Shown here: positions 27,951-36,921 of the stretch, piece after piece
Layout of the letters: every line of letters starts with the position of its first letter
Position numbering within the stretch: the stretch's first letter is position 1
Source: Streptomyces acidiscabies
GTDB lineage: Bacteria > Actinomycetota > Actinomycetes > Streptomycetales > Streptomycetaceae
Length of the DNA stretch: 64,000 nt
Direction of reading: 5' to 3'
NCBI RefSeq assembly: GCF_020010905.1
Contig: NZ_JAGJBY010000002.1
Span: 1,798,001-1,862,000 of the forward strand
Translations under genes and position numbers: made by a program
Notes under the pieces: model-generated
Seen by the model: the letters and a program-made list of their open reading frames with translations, nothing else
Told to the model about the DNA's origin: nothing
Databases searched by the model: none

Positions 27951-28904
27951 GTGCAGCGCTGGCGTGGCTTGGAGGACATCCCCCAGGACTGGGGGCGAAG
28001 CGTCGTCACCATCGGTTCCTACGACGGAGTCCACCGGGGCCACCAGCTGATCGTCCGGCACGCGGTGGAGCGGGCGCGGGAGCTGGGCGTGCCGGCCGTG
28101 GTCGTCACGTTCGATCCGCATCCCAGTGAGGTCGTGCGGCCGGGGAGCCATCCGCCGCTGCTCGCGCCCCATCACCGGCGCGCCGACCTGATGGCCTCGC
28201 TCGGGGTCGACGCGGTGCTGGTGCTGCCGTTCACCACGGAGTTCTCGAAGCTCTCGCCGGCCGAGTTCGTCGTCAAGGTCCTTGTCGACAAGCTGCACGC
28301 CCGCGCCGTCGTCGAGGGGCCCAACTTCCGGTTCGGGCACAAGGCCGCGGGGAACGTGGAGTTTCTCGTCGAGCAGGGTGCCGTGTACGACTTCGAGGTC
28401 GAGATCGTCGATCTGTACGTCGCCGGGGAGGCGGGGGGCGGCCAGCCGTTCTCGTCCACGCTGACGCGGCGGCTCGTCGCCGAGGGGGACATCGAGGGGG
28501 CCAACGAGATCCTGGGGCGGCCTCACCGGGTCGAGGGCATCGTGGTCCACGGGGCCCAGCGGGGGCGGGAGTTGGGGTTCCCGACGGCGAACGTGGAGAC
28601 GCTGCCGCACACGGCCGTCCCGGCGGACGGGGTGTACGCGGGGTGGCTGCACGTCGAGGGTGAGGCCATGCCGGCGGCGATCTCCGTGGGGACCAACCCG
28701 CAGTTCGACGGGACGACGCGGACGGTCGAGGCGTACGCGATCGACCGGGTGGGGCTGGATCTGTACGGGTTGCATGTCGCCGTCGACTTCCTCGCGTACG
28801 TGCGGGGGCAGGCGAAGTTCGACTCGCTGGAGGCGTTGTTGGAGCAGATGGCGCTGGATGTGAAGAGGTGCCGCGAGCTGATCGCCGCGGCGGAGGAGAA
28901 GTAG
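27951..28904 (+). CDS. ribF: Bifunctional riboflavin kinase / FAD synthetase
   Basis: A 317-residue enzyme that phosphorylates riboflavin to FMN and adenylylates it to FAD. The N-terminal nucleotidyltransferase domain shows VVTIGSYDGVHRGHQLIV and TFDPHPSEV. The C-terminal kinase domain shows GRPHRVEGIVVHGAQRGRELGFPTANV and DGVYAGWL. It starts at GTG 27951 with GAGGAG upstream. It is separate from the preceding gene by 119 bp and converges on the ESX ATPase gene. Confidence 0.96.
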   Translation: MQRWRGLEDIPQDWGRSVVTIGSYDGVHRGHQLIVRHAVERARELGVPAVVVTFDPHPSEVVRPGSHPPLLAPHHRRADLMASLGVDAVLVLPFTTEFSKLSPAEFVVKVLVDKLHARAVVEGPNFRFGHKAAGNVEFLVEQGAVYDFEVEIVDLYVAGEAGGGQPFSSTLTRRLVAEGDIEGANEILGRPHRVEGIVVHGAQRGRELGFPTANVETLPHTAVPADGVYAGWLHVEGEAMPAAISVGTNPQFDGTTRTVEAYAIDRVGLDLYGLHVAVDFLAYVRGQAKFDSLEALLEQMALDVKRCRELIAAAEEK

Positions 28905-28918
28905 TCGTACGAAGGTGA

Positions 28919-28949
28919 GGGCGGCCGGTGTTTTCGACACCGGCCGCCC
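28919..28949. terminator. Bidirectional hairpin terminator after ribF
   Basis: A perfect 13-bp stem (28919-28931 with 28937-28949) with a 5-base loop lies between the convergent ribF and ESX ATPase genes. It is followed on the plus strand by TTCTTCTATT, a weak T-rich stretch. Confidence 0.8.
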
Positions 28950-28954
28950 TTCTT

Positions 28955-31900
28955 CTATTGCTGGGGCGGGTAGGGGTAACCCTGCTGCGGGGGATAAGGC
29001 TGGCCGGGGTACGGCTGGCCCGGCATCTGCTGGCCCGGCATCGGGGGTGCCACCACCGGTGGGGGGTTGCCGTCGCTCGTCCACAGGCCGTGCGACTGCT
29101 GGTGGCGTACGAAGTCCTCCGCGACCAGGGACGCCAGGTGGAAGTACGCCTCGCGGACCTTCGGGCGCATCATGTCGAGGTCGACCTCCGCGCCGGCCGA
29201 GAGGTGCTCGTCGAACGGGACCACCACGACGCCCCGGCACCGCGTCTCGAAGTGGCTGACGATGTCCTCCACCTTGATCATCTTGCCGGTCTCGCGGACG
29301 CCGGAGATGACCGTGAGGGAGCGGGAGACGAGGTCGGCGTACCCGTGCGCGGAGAGCCAGTCCAGCGTGGTGCTCGCGCTGGACGCGCCGTCCACCGACG
29401 GCGTCGAGATGATGATCAGCTGATCGGCGAGGTCCAGGACGCCGCGCATCGCGCTGTACAGCAGGCCCGTGCCGGAGTCCGTGAGGATGATCGGGTACTG
29501 GTTGCCCAGCACGTCGATGGCCCGGCGGTAGTCCTCGTCGTTGAACGTCGTCGAGACGGCCGGGTCGACGTCGTTCGCGATGATCTCCAGGCCGGAGGGG
29601 GCCTGGGAGGTGAACCGGCGGATGTCCATGTACGAGTTGAGGTACGGGATCGCCTGCACGAGGTCCCGGATCGTCGCCCCGGTCTCCCGCCGGACCCTGC
29701 GGCCCAGGGTGCCGGCGTCCGGGTTCGCGTCGATCGCGAGGATCTTGTCCTGCCGCTCGGTGGCGAGGGTCGCGCCCAGCGCGGTCGTCGTGGTCGTCTT
29801 GCCGACGCCGCCCTTGAGGCTGATCACGGCGATCCGGTAACACGACAGCACGGGCGTACGGATCAGCTCCAGCTTCCGCTGCCGCTCGGCCTCTTCCTTC
29901 TTCCCGCCCAGCTTGAACCGCGACCCACCCGCACCGGGCCTGCTGCTCTTGGCCTTCTGCTTCTTGTTGTTGAGCAGCCGGTCGGAGGACAGCTCGACGG
30001 CGGCGGTGTACCCGAGCGGCGCGGCACCGGGATTCATCGGCGGCCGGTGATCGTGCTGCACGGGTTGGGGCCAGGCCATGCCGGTACGGGGGTCGATGGG
30101 GGGCATCTGAGGGTTCGCGGGGTCCATCGGGGGGTGGCCGATGGGGTCCGTCTGCGGGAAGCCGTAGCCGGGGGGTGGGGTGGGGCTGTTCGGCTGGGCC
30201 GGGGGGAGGGGCTGTGGGGGAGTGCCGGGGTGGGGGAACCCGTAGCCGGCGGGCGGGGGTGTCGGGGCTGCGCTCTCGGGGGTGCCGGGGTGCGGGAAGC
30301 CGTAGCCCGCAGGCGGGGCGGGAGGCGCGGGGGGTGTGCCCTGCTGGGCGGGGTTGGGGTGCGGGAAGCCGGGACCGGTAGGCGTCGGGGCTGCGTTCGC
30401 GGGGGTGTTCGGCTGGGGGAACCCGTAGCCGGCGGGCGGGGGTGTCGGGGTTGCGCTTCCGGGGGTGCCGGGGTGCGGGAAGCCGTAACCGGCGGGCGGG
30501 GGCGCGCTCGTGGGGGCGTCCGGTTGTGGGACGCCGTGACCGGTAGGCGGGGTGGGAGGTGTTGGGGCCGTGCTCGCGGGGGTGTTCGGCTGGGGGAACC
30601 CGTAGCCGGCGGGCGGGGGTGTCGGGGTTGCGCTTCCGGGGGTGCCGGGGTGCGGGAAGCCGTAGCCCGCAGGCGGGGCGGGGGGTGTGTCCTGGTGGGT
30701 GGGGTTGGGGTGCGGGAAGCCATAGCCGGCGGGCGGGGCCGGGGGCGTCGGGGCCGCGCTCGTGGGGGCGCCCGGTTGCGGGACGCCGTAGCCCGCAGGC
30801 GGGGCCGGAGGCGTGCCGTGCTGGGCGGGGGGCGTCGGCTGCTGCGGGTTCGCAGAGGCTGCCGGAGCGGCAGGGGGTTGCGGGAAGCCGTAGCCGGGCT
30901 GGGTGTTCGGGGGCTGGGGGACGCCGTGGCCCGCCGGAGGGGTGGCCTGGTTCGCGGGGGGCTGCGGGAAGCCGTAGCCCGGCTGGGACGGAGGCCAGCC
31001 CGGGGGTGTGCCCTGGGGAGCCTGCGGCGGCTGTACGGCTGCGGCCTGCGCGTCGGCGGGAGGCTGCGGCTGGGCGGGCCACTGGGCGGCCGGGGCCGGG
31101 GCGGCGGGCTCGTACGACGGCGGGAGCGGGGGGAGGGGCGGTACGGGCGGCTGCTGGGGAGCCGGAAGCGGCCAGGAACCGTCCTGGGGTTCCGGAGCGG
31201 CCTCGTGAGCCGGGGTGCCGGAACCGGTGGGCTCCGGGGCGGTCTCGGGTACGTCCGTGTCGACGGCACCGGGGTCTTCCGAGCCGGTGCTTGCAGCGGC
31301 GTCACCGGGGTTGGCGGCGTCGGCGCGGGGGTCGGTGGAGTCGGCACCCTGCGAGGGGGTCTCCGGGTCGGGAGCGGAACCGGGGTCCTGAGACTGAGGT
31401 TCGTTGCCGGAAGACTGAGTATTCGGGGCGCTGGCTTGGGCGCCGGTCTGATCAGCGGGGGAGTCGGCGCCAGGTACGGCACTCGGGTCACCGGCGCTCG
31501 ACACCGCACCGGGGACACTGGCGTCGGGGGCGGCGCTTGGCGCACCGTCGCCGGGTGTGGCACCGGGGATGTCGGAGCCGGGCGCGGCACTTGGCGCACC
31601 GATGCCGGGTGCAGCACTGGAGAGATGGGTACCGACTTCGGCACCGGAGGCATAGGCACTGGCTTCGGCCCCGGCGGCACCACCTTCGGCACCAGGCACG
31701 ACGCCTCCGGCGGCACTACCTTCGGCCCCGGGCGCAACGCCCCCGGTACCCAAGACGCCAGCCCCGGTCCCGGATACAGCACCGGAGACCCCAGCTTCGG
31801 CCCTGACGGCACCGCCTTCGCCACCAGGCACAACGTCCCCGGCCCCGGGCACAACGCCCTCGGCACCCAAGACGCCAGCCCCAGTCCCGGCTTCGGCACC

Positions 31901-32755
31901 GGAAACCCCCGCATCGGCACCGCCCTCGGCACCTGAAACACCGGCCCCGGTCACAACACCCGGAGCCCCAGCCTCAGCACCGCCGAACCCAGAGTCCCCG
32001 CCCCCGGCAACACCCTCCCCGGCCCCACCCTCAACACCGGTCCCGGCACCTCGCCCCGCACCATCTGCCGCGACCTCGGAACCAACACCCCCAGCCTCGG
32101 TATCAAGCCCCCCACTGTGGCCCTGAATGCTCTGCCCCCCAACGCCGGAAGCCCCTTCACCAGCGGAGGACTCGAAACCGCCCCCTCCGACACCGGCCCC
32201 CTGACCACCACCGCCCACCGGCACACCAACCTCGTTCACCCCAGCGGCGTACCCAGCCTGCGCAACACCCTCACCCTCGACCACCTCACCCCGCTCAGCA
32301 ATCTCCCTCTTCACCGCAGCCGAAGAGATCCGCATGGTCGCAGGACTGTCCAAGTCCCCACTCCCACCCCCCACCGGAGGCTGAAGCTCGAACCCACCAC
32401 CACCAGGCACCCCAGGAGCAACAGGCCCGGGATTCACACCGACACCCCCCTGAACACCAGGCACCCCCGAACCCGCAAACCCAGGCCCACCAGGAACCCC
32501 GTACGCACCCTCACCCGGCACACCAGGAACCCTCGGCCCCGGAACCTCAGGCACACCCGACACCGCAGCCCCCATCGGAGGAGCCGGCGGCACGCCAGGA
32601 ACCCCCGCCCCAGCCCCCGCGTTCTGCGTGTACCAAGCCGGCGGCGCATAGTCGATCGTGAACTCACCCGTCACATCGACCCCGGAATCCGCGTCGGGCT
32701 GGTCATCGCCGGGCGTGGCCCAGCCCCCGCGCGTCCCGTCCCGATCGCTGCTCAC
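28955..32755 (-). CDS. ESX-associated MinD/ParA-type ATPase with very long disordered N-terminus (EspI-like)
   Basis: A 1266-residue protein in two unequal parts. About 950 N-terminal residues are low complexity: first Gly/Ala/Val/Glu-rich, then Pro-rich with at least 14 copies of G[YHP]G[FV]P[QH]P. The last 290 residues are a MinD/ParA ATPase with the deviant Walker A ISLKGGVGKTTTT and AIDANPDAGTLGRRV; IILTDSGTGLLYS follows. Mycobacterial ESX-1 EspI has the same plan (Pro-rich N-terminus, C-terminal ATPase) and links secretion to ATP level, so a similar role is a reasonable inference. The start is GTG 32755 with AGGAGGA five bases away; open frame continues upstream but without support. It belongs to the ESX locus. 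Confidence 0.85.
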   Translation of the reverse strand: MSSDRDGTRGGWATPGDDQPDADSGVDVTGEFTIDYAPPAWYTQNAGAGAGVPGVPPAPPMGAAVSGVPEVPGPRVPGVPGEGAYGVPGGPGFAGSGVPGVQGGVGVNPGPVAPGVPGGGGFELQPPVGGGSGDLDSPATMRISSAAVKREIAERGEVVEGEGVAQAGYAAGVNEVGVPVGGGGQGAGVGGGGFESSAGEGASGVGGQSIQGHSGGLDTEAGGVGSEVAADGAGRGAGTGVEGGAGEGVAGGGDSGFGGAEAGAPGVVTGAGVSGAEGGADAGVSGAEAGTGAGVLGAEGVVPGAGDVVPGGEGGAVRAEAGVSGAVSGTGAGVLGTGGVAPGAEGSAAGGVVPGAEGGAAGAEASAYASGAEVGTHLSSAAPGIGAPSAAPGSDIPGATPGDGAPSAAPDASVPGAVSSAGDPSAVPGADSPADQTGAQASAPNTQSSGNEPQSQDPGSAPDPETPSQGADSTDPRADAANPGDAAASTGSEDPGAVDTDVPETAPEPTGSGTPAHEAAPEPQDGSWPLPAPQQPPVPPLPPLPPSYEPAAPAPAAQWPAQPQPPADAQAAAVQPPQAPQGTPPGWPPSQPGYGFPQPPANQATPPAGHGVPQPPNTQPGYGFPQPPAAPAASANPQQPTPPAQHGTPPAPPAGYGVPQPGAPTSAAPTPPAPPAGYGFPHPNPTHQDTPPAPPAGYGFPHPGTPGSATPTPPPAGYGFPQPNTPASTAPTPPTPPTGHGVPQPDAPTSAPPPAGYGFPHPGTPGSATPTPPPAGYGFPQPNTPANAAPTPTGPGFPHPNPAQQGTPPAPPAPPAGYGFPHPGTPESAAPTPPPAGYGFPHPGTPPQPLPPAQPNSPTPPPGYGFPQTDPIGHPPMDPANPQMPPIDPRTGMAWPQPVQHDHRPPMNPGAAPLGYTAAVELSSDRLLNNKKQKAKSSRPGAGGSRFKLGGKKEEAERQRKLELIRTPVLSCYRIAVISLKGGVGKTTTTTALGATLATERQDKILAIDANPDAGTLGRRVRRETGATIRDLVQAIPYLNSYMDIRRFTSQAPSGLEIIANDVDPAVSTTFNDEDYRRAIDVLGNQYPIILTDSGTGLLYSAMRGVLDLADQLIIISTPSVDGASSASTTLDWLSAHGYADLVSRSLTVISGVRETGKMIKVEDIVSHFETRCRGVVVVPFDEHLSAGAEVDLDMMRPKVREAYFHLASLVAEDFVRHQQSHGLWTSDGNPPPVVAPPMPGQQMPGQPYPGQPYPPQQGYPYPPQQ
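30140..30990 (-). repeat. Tandem repeat encoding GYGFP motifs
   Basis: Degenerate tandem units of about 50 to 100 bases, each encoding one or two GYGFPHPGTP- or GYGFPQPNTP-like motifs. Some units are nearly identical (for example around 30420-30500 and 30590-30680), which points to recent unit duplication. Confidence 0.8.
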
Positions 32756-33186
32756 AGTTCCTCCTGAGATGGCCGAACGCCCTGATACCGCACCAGGGGC
32801 GACCGTTTCGTGTTGTCTCTGGTCGTCCGAAGTAGCCGAAAGCCGACCGGGTTCGACGGGACGCCGGGATCCGATCGGAATCAGCAAAGGGTCGCCCGAG
32901 GACGAGGACAGTGCCCCGCCCCTGTCCGCCGGTTGTTCCCCCTGGGTCACCGCCCCCGGTCCACAGTCCCGGCGCCGCGCCCGGTACCAGCCTAATCACC
33001 ACAAGCCCCACCCCGGCAGGCCCGCCCACCCCTCAGCATCTACCGGACACGTCACACACCACGCGAAACCGGCACGCAGGCACACTCCCACCCCGAACAA
33101 AACGCCCTATACCGGGAGATGCTCGCCAGTGGCCCCCGGCGTGAAGGTCGTGCGAAACCGAGACCACCCCCGAACCGCACGCCCCC
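32756..33186. other. 431-bp intergenic region in the ESX locus
   Basis: No credible gene or strong hairpin is seen. It should contain the promoter for the EspI-like ATPase on the minus strand. TAGGCT read on the minus strand (32994-32989) is a possible -10, but no matching -35 was found. The part near 33000-33110 is C/A-rich on the plus strand. Confidence 0.5.
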
Positions 33187-33921
33187 TCAGTCCATCCGCC
33201 GAGGCATCCCCAACAACCCGATCTCCGCCTCCGTAGGCTGCGTCATCACGTACTGCCGATCCCGGTCCCCACACCACAACGTCACCCCATCAGGCAACGT
33301 AGGCAGAGCCTCCCGATCCACCTCAGGCAACGGCATCGCCCGACTCAACTCCCCCGCCTCGTCAGGCGAGATCCGCTGCACCCCCACCAACCGAGCCTGC
33401 CGGATCAGCCGAGGCGCGACAGGACTGAGATACGGCAGCAGCGTCAGCACGGACTGCCAGGGCCCGGACGCGACCCGCCCCCGAGGCGGCTGCATCCCGC
33501 AGTCCCGCACGACAAGCACCGGCGTCCCCGGGGACGTCCCCTGCGGCGGCACCCGCCCCACATCATGAACGGCGAGCCCGTTCTGCCCACCCCCCATCGC
33601 GTGCACCATCTGCATCCACGCCTGAGGCCGCCCCGTCTCGACAGCGACCCGAGCCCCGGTAGCGGCGGCCCGCAGGGCGATGACCTGCGCGGTCCACAAC
33701 CCCCCGATGAGCGTCACGTCGTACGGCGTGGGCCGATTCAGCCCAAGAACGGACGGCCGCCCCTCGGGATCGACCCCGATGACGACCCCGTCGTCCCCGA
33801 TCGGCAGCGACAACGCGTCGAGCTGCTCGACGGAGACGGAGTGCCGAGCGTGCCGGGGCCCGATCAGCCCCAGCCCCGTACGCAGCAACTCCCGGGCGGC
33901 GGAAACAGCGGTCGCGCTCAA
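33187..33921 (-). CDS. Hypothetical protein coupled to EccE
   Basis: A 244-residue protein of no recognised family. It has alternating alpha/beta character (LNRPTPYDVTLIGGLWTAQVIALRAAATGARVAVETGRPQAWMQMV, and later GTPVLVVRDCG), reminiscent of a nucleotide-binding-like or FHA-unrelated Rossmann-type fold, with no membrane segment. The start is TTG at 33921, which overlaps the eccE stop (TTGA) and has GGAGG six bases upstream, so translation is coupled to eccE. The tight link suggests a partner of EccE on the cytoplasmic face. Confidence 0.75.
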   Translation of the reverse strand: MSATAVSAARELLRTGLGLIGPRHARHSVSVEQLDALSLPIGDDGVVIGVDPEGRPSVLGLNRPTPYDVTLIGGLWTAQVIALRAAATGARVAVETGRPQAWMQMVHAMGGGQNGLAVHDVGRVPPQGTSPGTPVLVVRDCGMQPPRGRVASGPWQSVLTLLPYLSPVAPRLIRQARLVGVQRISPDEAGELSRAMPLPEVDREALPTLPDGVTLWCGDRDRQYVMTQPTEAEIGLLGMPRRMD

Positions 33922-35180
33922 CGAACCCCTCCGAGCGGCATAGTGGCAAGCATCCCCGGCACCTGCTCCCGGTCGAGCCGGACGAGCCCCATCCCGGTGT
34001 GCCGCGCGGCCCCCTGCAACGCCCGCCGCGCGGCGACGAGTTCCGCGTCGCTGCGCCCGGTGACCCGCAGGTACCCGGCGAGCGACACACTCTGCCGCTC
34101 CCCGCGCGTGAGCCCGATGCTGAAGGTCGTCGCGAGCGCCGGAACGGCCGTCACGAGGGCGATGAGCTGCGGCAGCGACGGCGCCCGGCTCCCGCCGAGC
34201 ACGGGCCAGCGCCGTACCCAGTACGTCGTATGGCGCCGGTTGTCACAGCGCCAGCCCCGCCCGGACTCCTCGGTGCGCCGCTCGCGCGTCTCCGTACGGC
34301 CCGCCTCCGCCGTCACCAGCGGATTCGCGTGCGCGGACGTGGCGATCGCGGAGGTCAGCTCCTCCTCGTCGAGGAGGGACGCACGGAACCCGGCGCCGGT
34401 GAGGCGGCTCGCGAGCTGGTCGGCGGCCCGGACCACGCACTTCTGCGCACCGGTCAGCCCGCCCCCGCGCGCGGCGACCGCCTCGGGGCACAGCTCGGGG
34501 TCCAGCTTGAGCGCGATCCAGGTGATCCGGACGGCCGGGGCGCCGGTCTGCTCCTGGAGCGGCGCGTAGTTGGCGATGGCCACCGACTGCTGGGGCAGGT
34601 GCAGCGCGGGCGCGGGCTGCGTGTGCAGGACCACCTGCGCGGACTCCAGCCGGATGCCGTCGACCTCCAAGGCGTCGTACACCAGGCGCAGCGGCAGGGG
34701 ATGGCGGTCGCGCTCCACGCGCAGGGCCGTGGAGTCGGCCTCGACCTGGAGGACGGCGGTGACGAACGTGCCGTCGCCGACGATGCCGACGGGGCGGCGG
34801 TCGCGGCCCGCGTACGTGTACGTCCGCAGCGTCGGGTCGCACTCGACGGCCGGGGCGAGACCTGGTTCCGTACCCGCCGGAATCGGTGTGCTCGCGGCCC
34901 GGCGCTGGCGCGTACGCAGGGCCCAGGCGGTGGCCACCCACTCGGGCAGCGTGCGCCCCCGGCGCCGTACGAACGCGACCAGGACCAGGCAGACGGCGAG
35001 GACGCCCGCGGCGGCCAGCGCCACCGGGCCGATCGCCCAGCCGACCACCAGCGCGGCGGCGGCCAGCTCCACCAGGACCAGTCGTTGCAACCGGAATGCC
35101 CCGGCGTGTCCCGAACGCGACTTGAGGCGCAGCGCGCTCGCCTCCGCGGGCGCCCGGCCCCGCGTCCTGGAAGCCCTCAC
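33918..35180 (-). CDS. eccE: Type VII secretion membrane protein EccE
   Basis: A 420-residue ESX core component. Two adjacent N-terminal transmembrane helices (LVLVELAAAALVVGWAIGP and VALAAAGVLAVCLVLVAFV) precede a large cytoplasmic domain, the layout of mycobacterial EccE, which sits at the edge of the EccBCDE complex. Sequence conservation of EccE is low; the call rests on topology, length and locus. It starts at GTG 35180 and is divergent from eccB. Confidence 0.8.
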   Translation of the reverse strand: MRASRTRGRAPAEASALRLKSRSGHAGAFRLQRLVLVELAAAALVVGWAIGPVALAAAGVLAVCLVLVAFVRRRGRTLPEWVATAWALRTRQRRAASTPIPAGTEPGLAPAVECDPTLRTYTYAGRDRRPVGIVGDGTFVTAVLQVEADSTALRVERDRHPLPLRLVYDALEVDGIRLESAQVVLHTQPAPALHLPQQSVAIANYAPLQEQTGAPAVRITWIALKLDPELCPEAVAARGGGLTGAQKCVVRAADQLASRLTGAGFRASLLDEEELTSAIATSAHANPLVTAEAGRTETRERRTEESGRGWRCDNRRHTTYWVRRWPVLGGSRAPSLPQLIALVTAVPALATTFSIGLTRGERQSVSLAGYLRVTGRSDAELVAARRALQGAARHTGMGLVRLDREQVPGMLATMPLGGVR

Positions 35181-35395
35181 TCCATCCCCCCGTTCTCCTC
35201 ACAACTCGCCGGTTCTCCCGCACCGCACGGGCTCTACAGAGGCCCCGCGCTGCCCGAACAACCTACCCGCGCCCCACGTCCCCGCGGATACCAGGCATAG
35301 TAGGGGGCCGCTCTGACATCGCGGTCCGGCCGTCCGTCCGACGGCCGCCGAACCCGGCGGAGCGTTCCGTGCGATCTAGGGGGAGACAGGCACCG

Positions 35396-36916
35396 ATGGC
35401 ATCCCGGCGTGACGAGCTCAATGCCTACACCTTTGCGAAGCGCCGCATGCTCGCGGCCTTCGTGCAGTCGTCGCCCGGCTCGGAGGAGGGCGCTCCGAAA
35501 CCGCTGCGCGGGGTGCTTCCCGGGGTGATCGTCGGGGTCGTCGTCATGGCCGTGTTCGGCGCGTGGGGCATGTTCAAACCGACCGCGCCGAAGGGGTGGG
35601 ACACACCCGGCGCGAAGGTGATCGTGGCCGACAAGTCGACCACCCGGTACGTCGTCCTCACGACCGACGGCCAGAAGCAGCTGCACCCGGTGCTCAACAT
35701 GGCCTCGGCGAAGCTGCTTCTCGACGCCGGGCAGAAGGACTTCGTCACCGTCTCCGAGTCCGTCCTCGACAGCGGCAAGATCAAGCACGGCGTCACCATC
35801 GGCATCCCGTACGCCCCCGACCGCCTCCCCACCGAGGACGAGGCGAAGAAGGCCAAGCGCTGGGTGGTCTGCGAACGGCCCAGCGCGGGCGGCGAGTCCA
35901 TCCAGCGGGCCGCGCTCGTCCTCGCGTCCCGCGACGTGCAGAAGGCCACCGAGGGCGCGGGCAGGCTCACCGGCGGGCAGCTCCTGTACGTTCAGGACCC
36001 CGAGGGACAGCGGTACGTCGTCGACGCGAGCGGGCGCGCGTACGGGATCGACAAGTCCGACGAACTCCTGCTGCGCGCGGTCGTCGGCTCCGGACGGCAG
36101 GCCCAGAAGGTGTCCAAGGAATGGATGGCGACGCTCCACACAGGCACCGCGATCACCTTCCCGACGATCAGCGGAGCCGGTGAGCCGGCGGGCGCCCCTG
36201 GCGGTCTCGACGAGGCGACGAACAAGGTCGGGATGGTCCTCAAGGCGGCCGACCTCGACAAGGACCAGTACTACGTCGTCCTGCCCGGCAGGGTCGCGCC
36301 GATCTCGCCTTTCGTCGCCCAACTCCTGTTGTTCAGCGATGAGTTGACCACCCTCGGCCAGACGGGCAAGGCCAAGGAGATGAGCCCCGGAGCCATCGTC
36401 CCCGGCAAGCCCTTCGGCACCGAGAACACCTGGCCCACCGAGCAGCCCCAGCCCGTCAACGACCCCTCCGGCGACGCCGGTTCGCGCAGCACCGTGTGCA
36501 ACGTCCTGCGGTCCGTGGACGCCGGCACCGGCGCGACCACCCTCAGCACCTGGGCCGGCACCGGCTTCCCCGAGAGCCTCGCCACCGGCTCCTCCAGCGC
36601 GTACGTCACGCCGGGTTCCGGCCAGCTCTACCGCCAGTTCCAGGGCACCGAGACCAAGGCGGGCCCCGTCTTCCTCGTCACCGACACCGGCCTGCGCTAC
36701 GTCCTCCAGTCCAACTCCGACAGCGCCACCGACGACGCCGGGATCGGCACGACACCGGAGAAGCTGAAGCAGCAGGCACAGGAGGCCAAGCAGGCACAGA
36801 CCCTGCTGGGGTACGCCAACGTCGACCCGACGCCGATTCCGGCCACGTGGTCGGAGTTCCTGCCGACGGGACCCCGCCTGTCGACGGCCGCGGCACGCCA
36901 GCCGCAGGGGTCGTGA
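35396..36916 (+). CDS. eccB: Type VII secretion protein EccB
   Basis: A 506-residue ESX core component. The start matches the family (ASRRDELNAYTFAKRRMLAAFV), followed by one transmembrane helix (VLPGVIVGVVVMAVFGAWGMF) and a large extracellular domain with repeats. The ATG at 35396 has GGGGGAGA upstream; a longer open frame adds only 9 residues. Its stop overlaps or abuts the mycP start, so the two are co-translated. Confidence 0.93.
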   Translation: MASRRDELNAYTFAKRRMLAAFVQSSPGSEEGAPKPLRGVLPGVIVGVVVMAVFGAWGMFKPTAPKGWDTPGAKVIVADKSTTRYVVLTTDGQKQLHPVLNMASAKLLLDAGQKDFVTVSESVLDSGKIKHGVTIGIPYAPDRLPTEDEAKKAKRWVVCERPSAGGESIQRAALVLASRDVQKATEGAGRLTGGQLLYVQDPEGQRYVVDASGRAYGIDKSDELLLRAVVGSGRQAQKVSKEWMATLHTGTAITFPTISGAGEPAGAPGGLDEATNKVGMVLKAADLDKDQYYVVLPGRVAPISPFVAQLLLFSDELTTLGQTGKAKEMSPGAIVPGKPFGTENTWPTEQPQPVNDPSGDAGSRSTVCNVLRSVDAGTGATTLSTWAGTGFPESLATGSSSAYVTPGSGQLYRQFQGTETKAGPVFLVTDTGLRYVLQSNSDSATDDAGIGTTPEKLKQQAQEAKQAQTLLGYANVDPTPIPATWSEFLPTGPRLSTAAARQPQGS

Positions 36917-36921
36917 GGCCG

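Noticed and set aside
30140..30990. Regularly spaced repeats resembling a CRISPR array
   Set aside because: Units are degenerate, vary in spacing, lie in frame in a coding sequence and encode GYGFP motifs; no cas genes are near.
28928..31936. 1002-residue plus-strand open frame opposite the ESX ATPase
   Set aside because: It is antisense to the ATPase and its repeats; the minus-strand reading contains the P-loop and family motifs.
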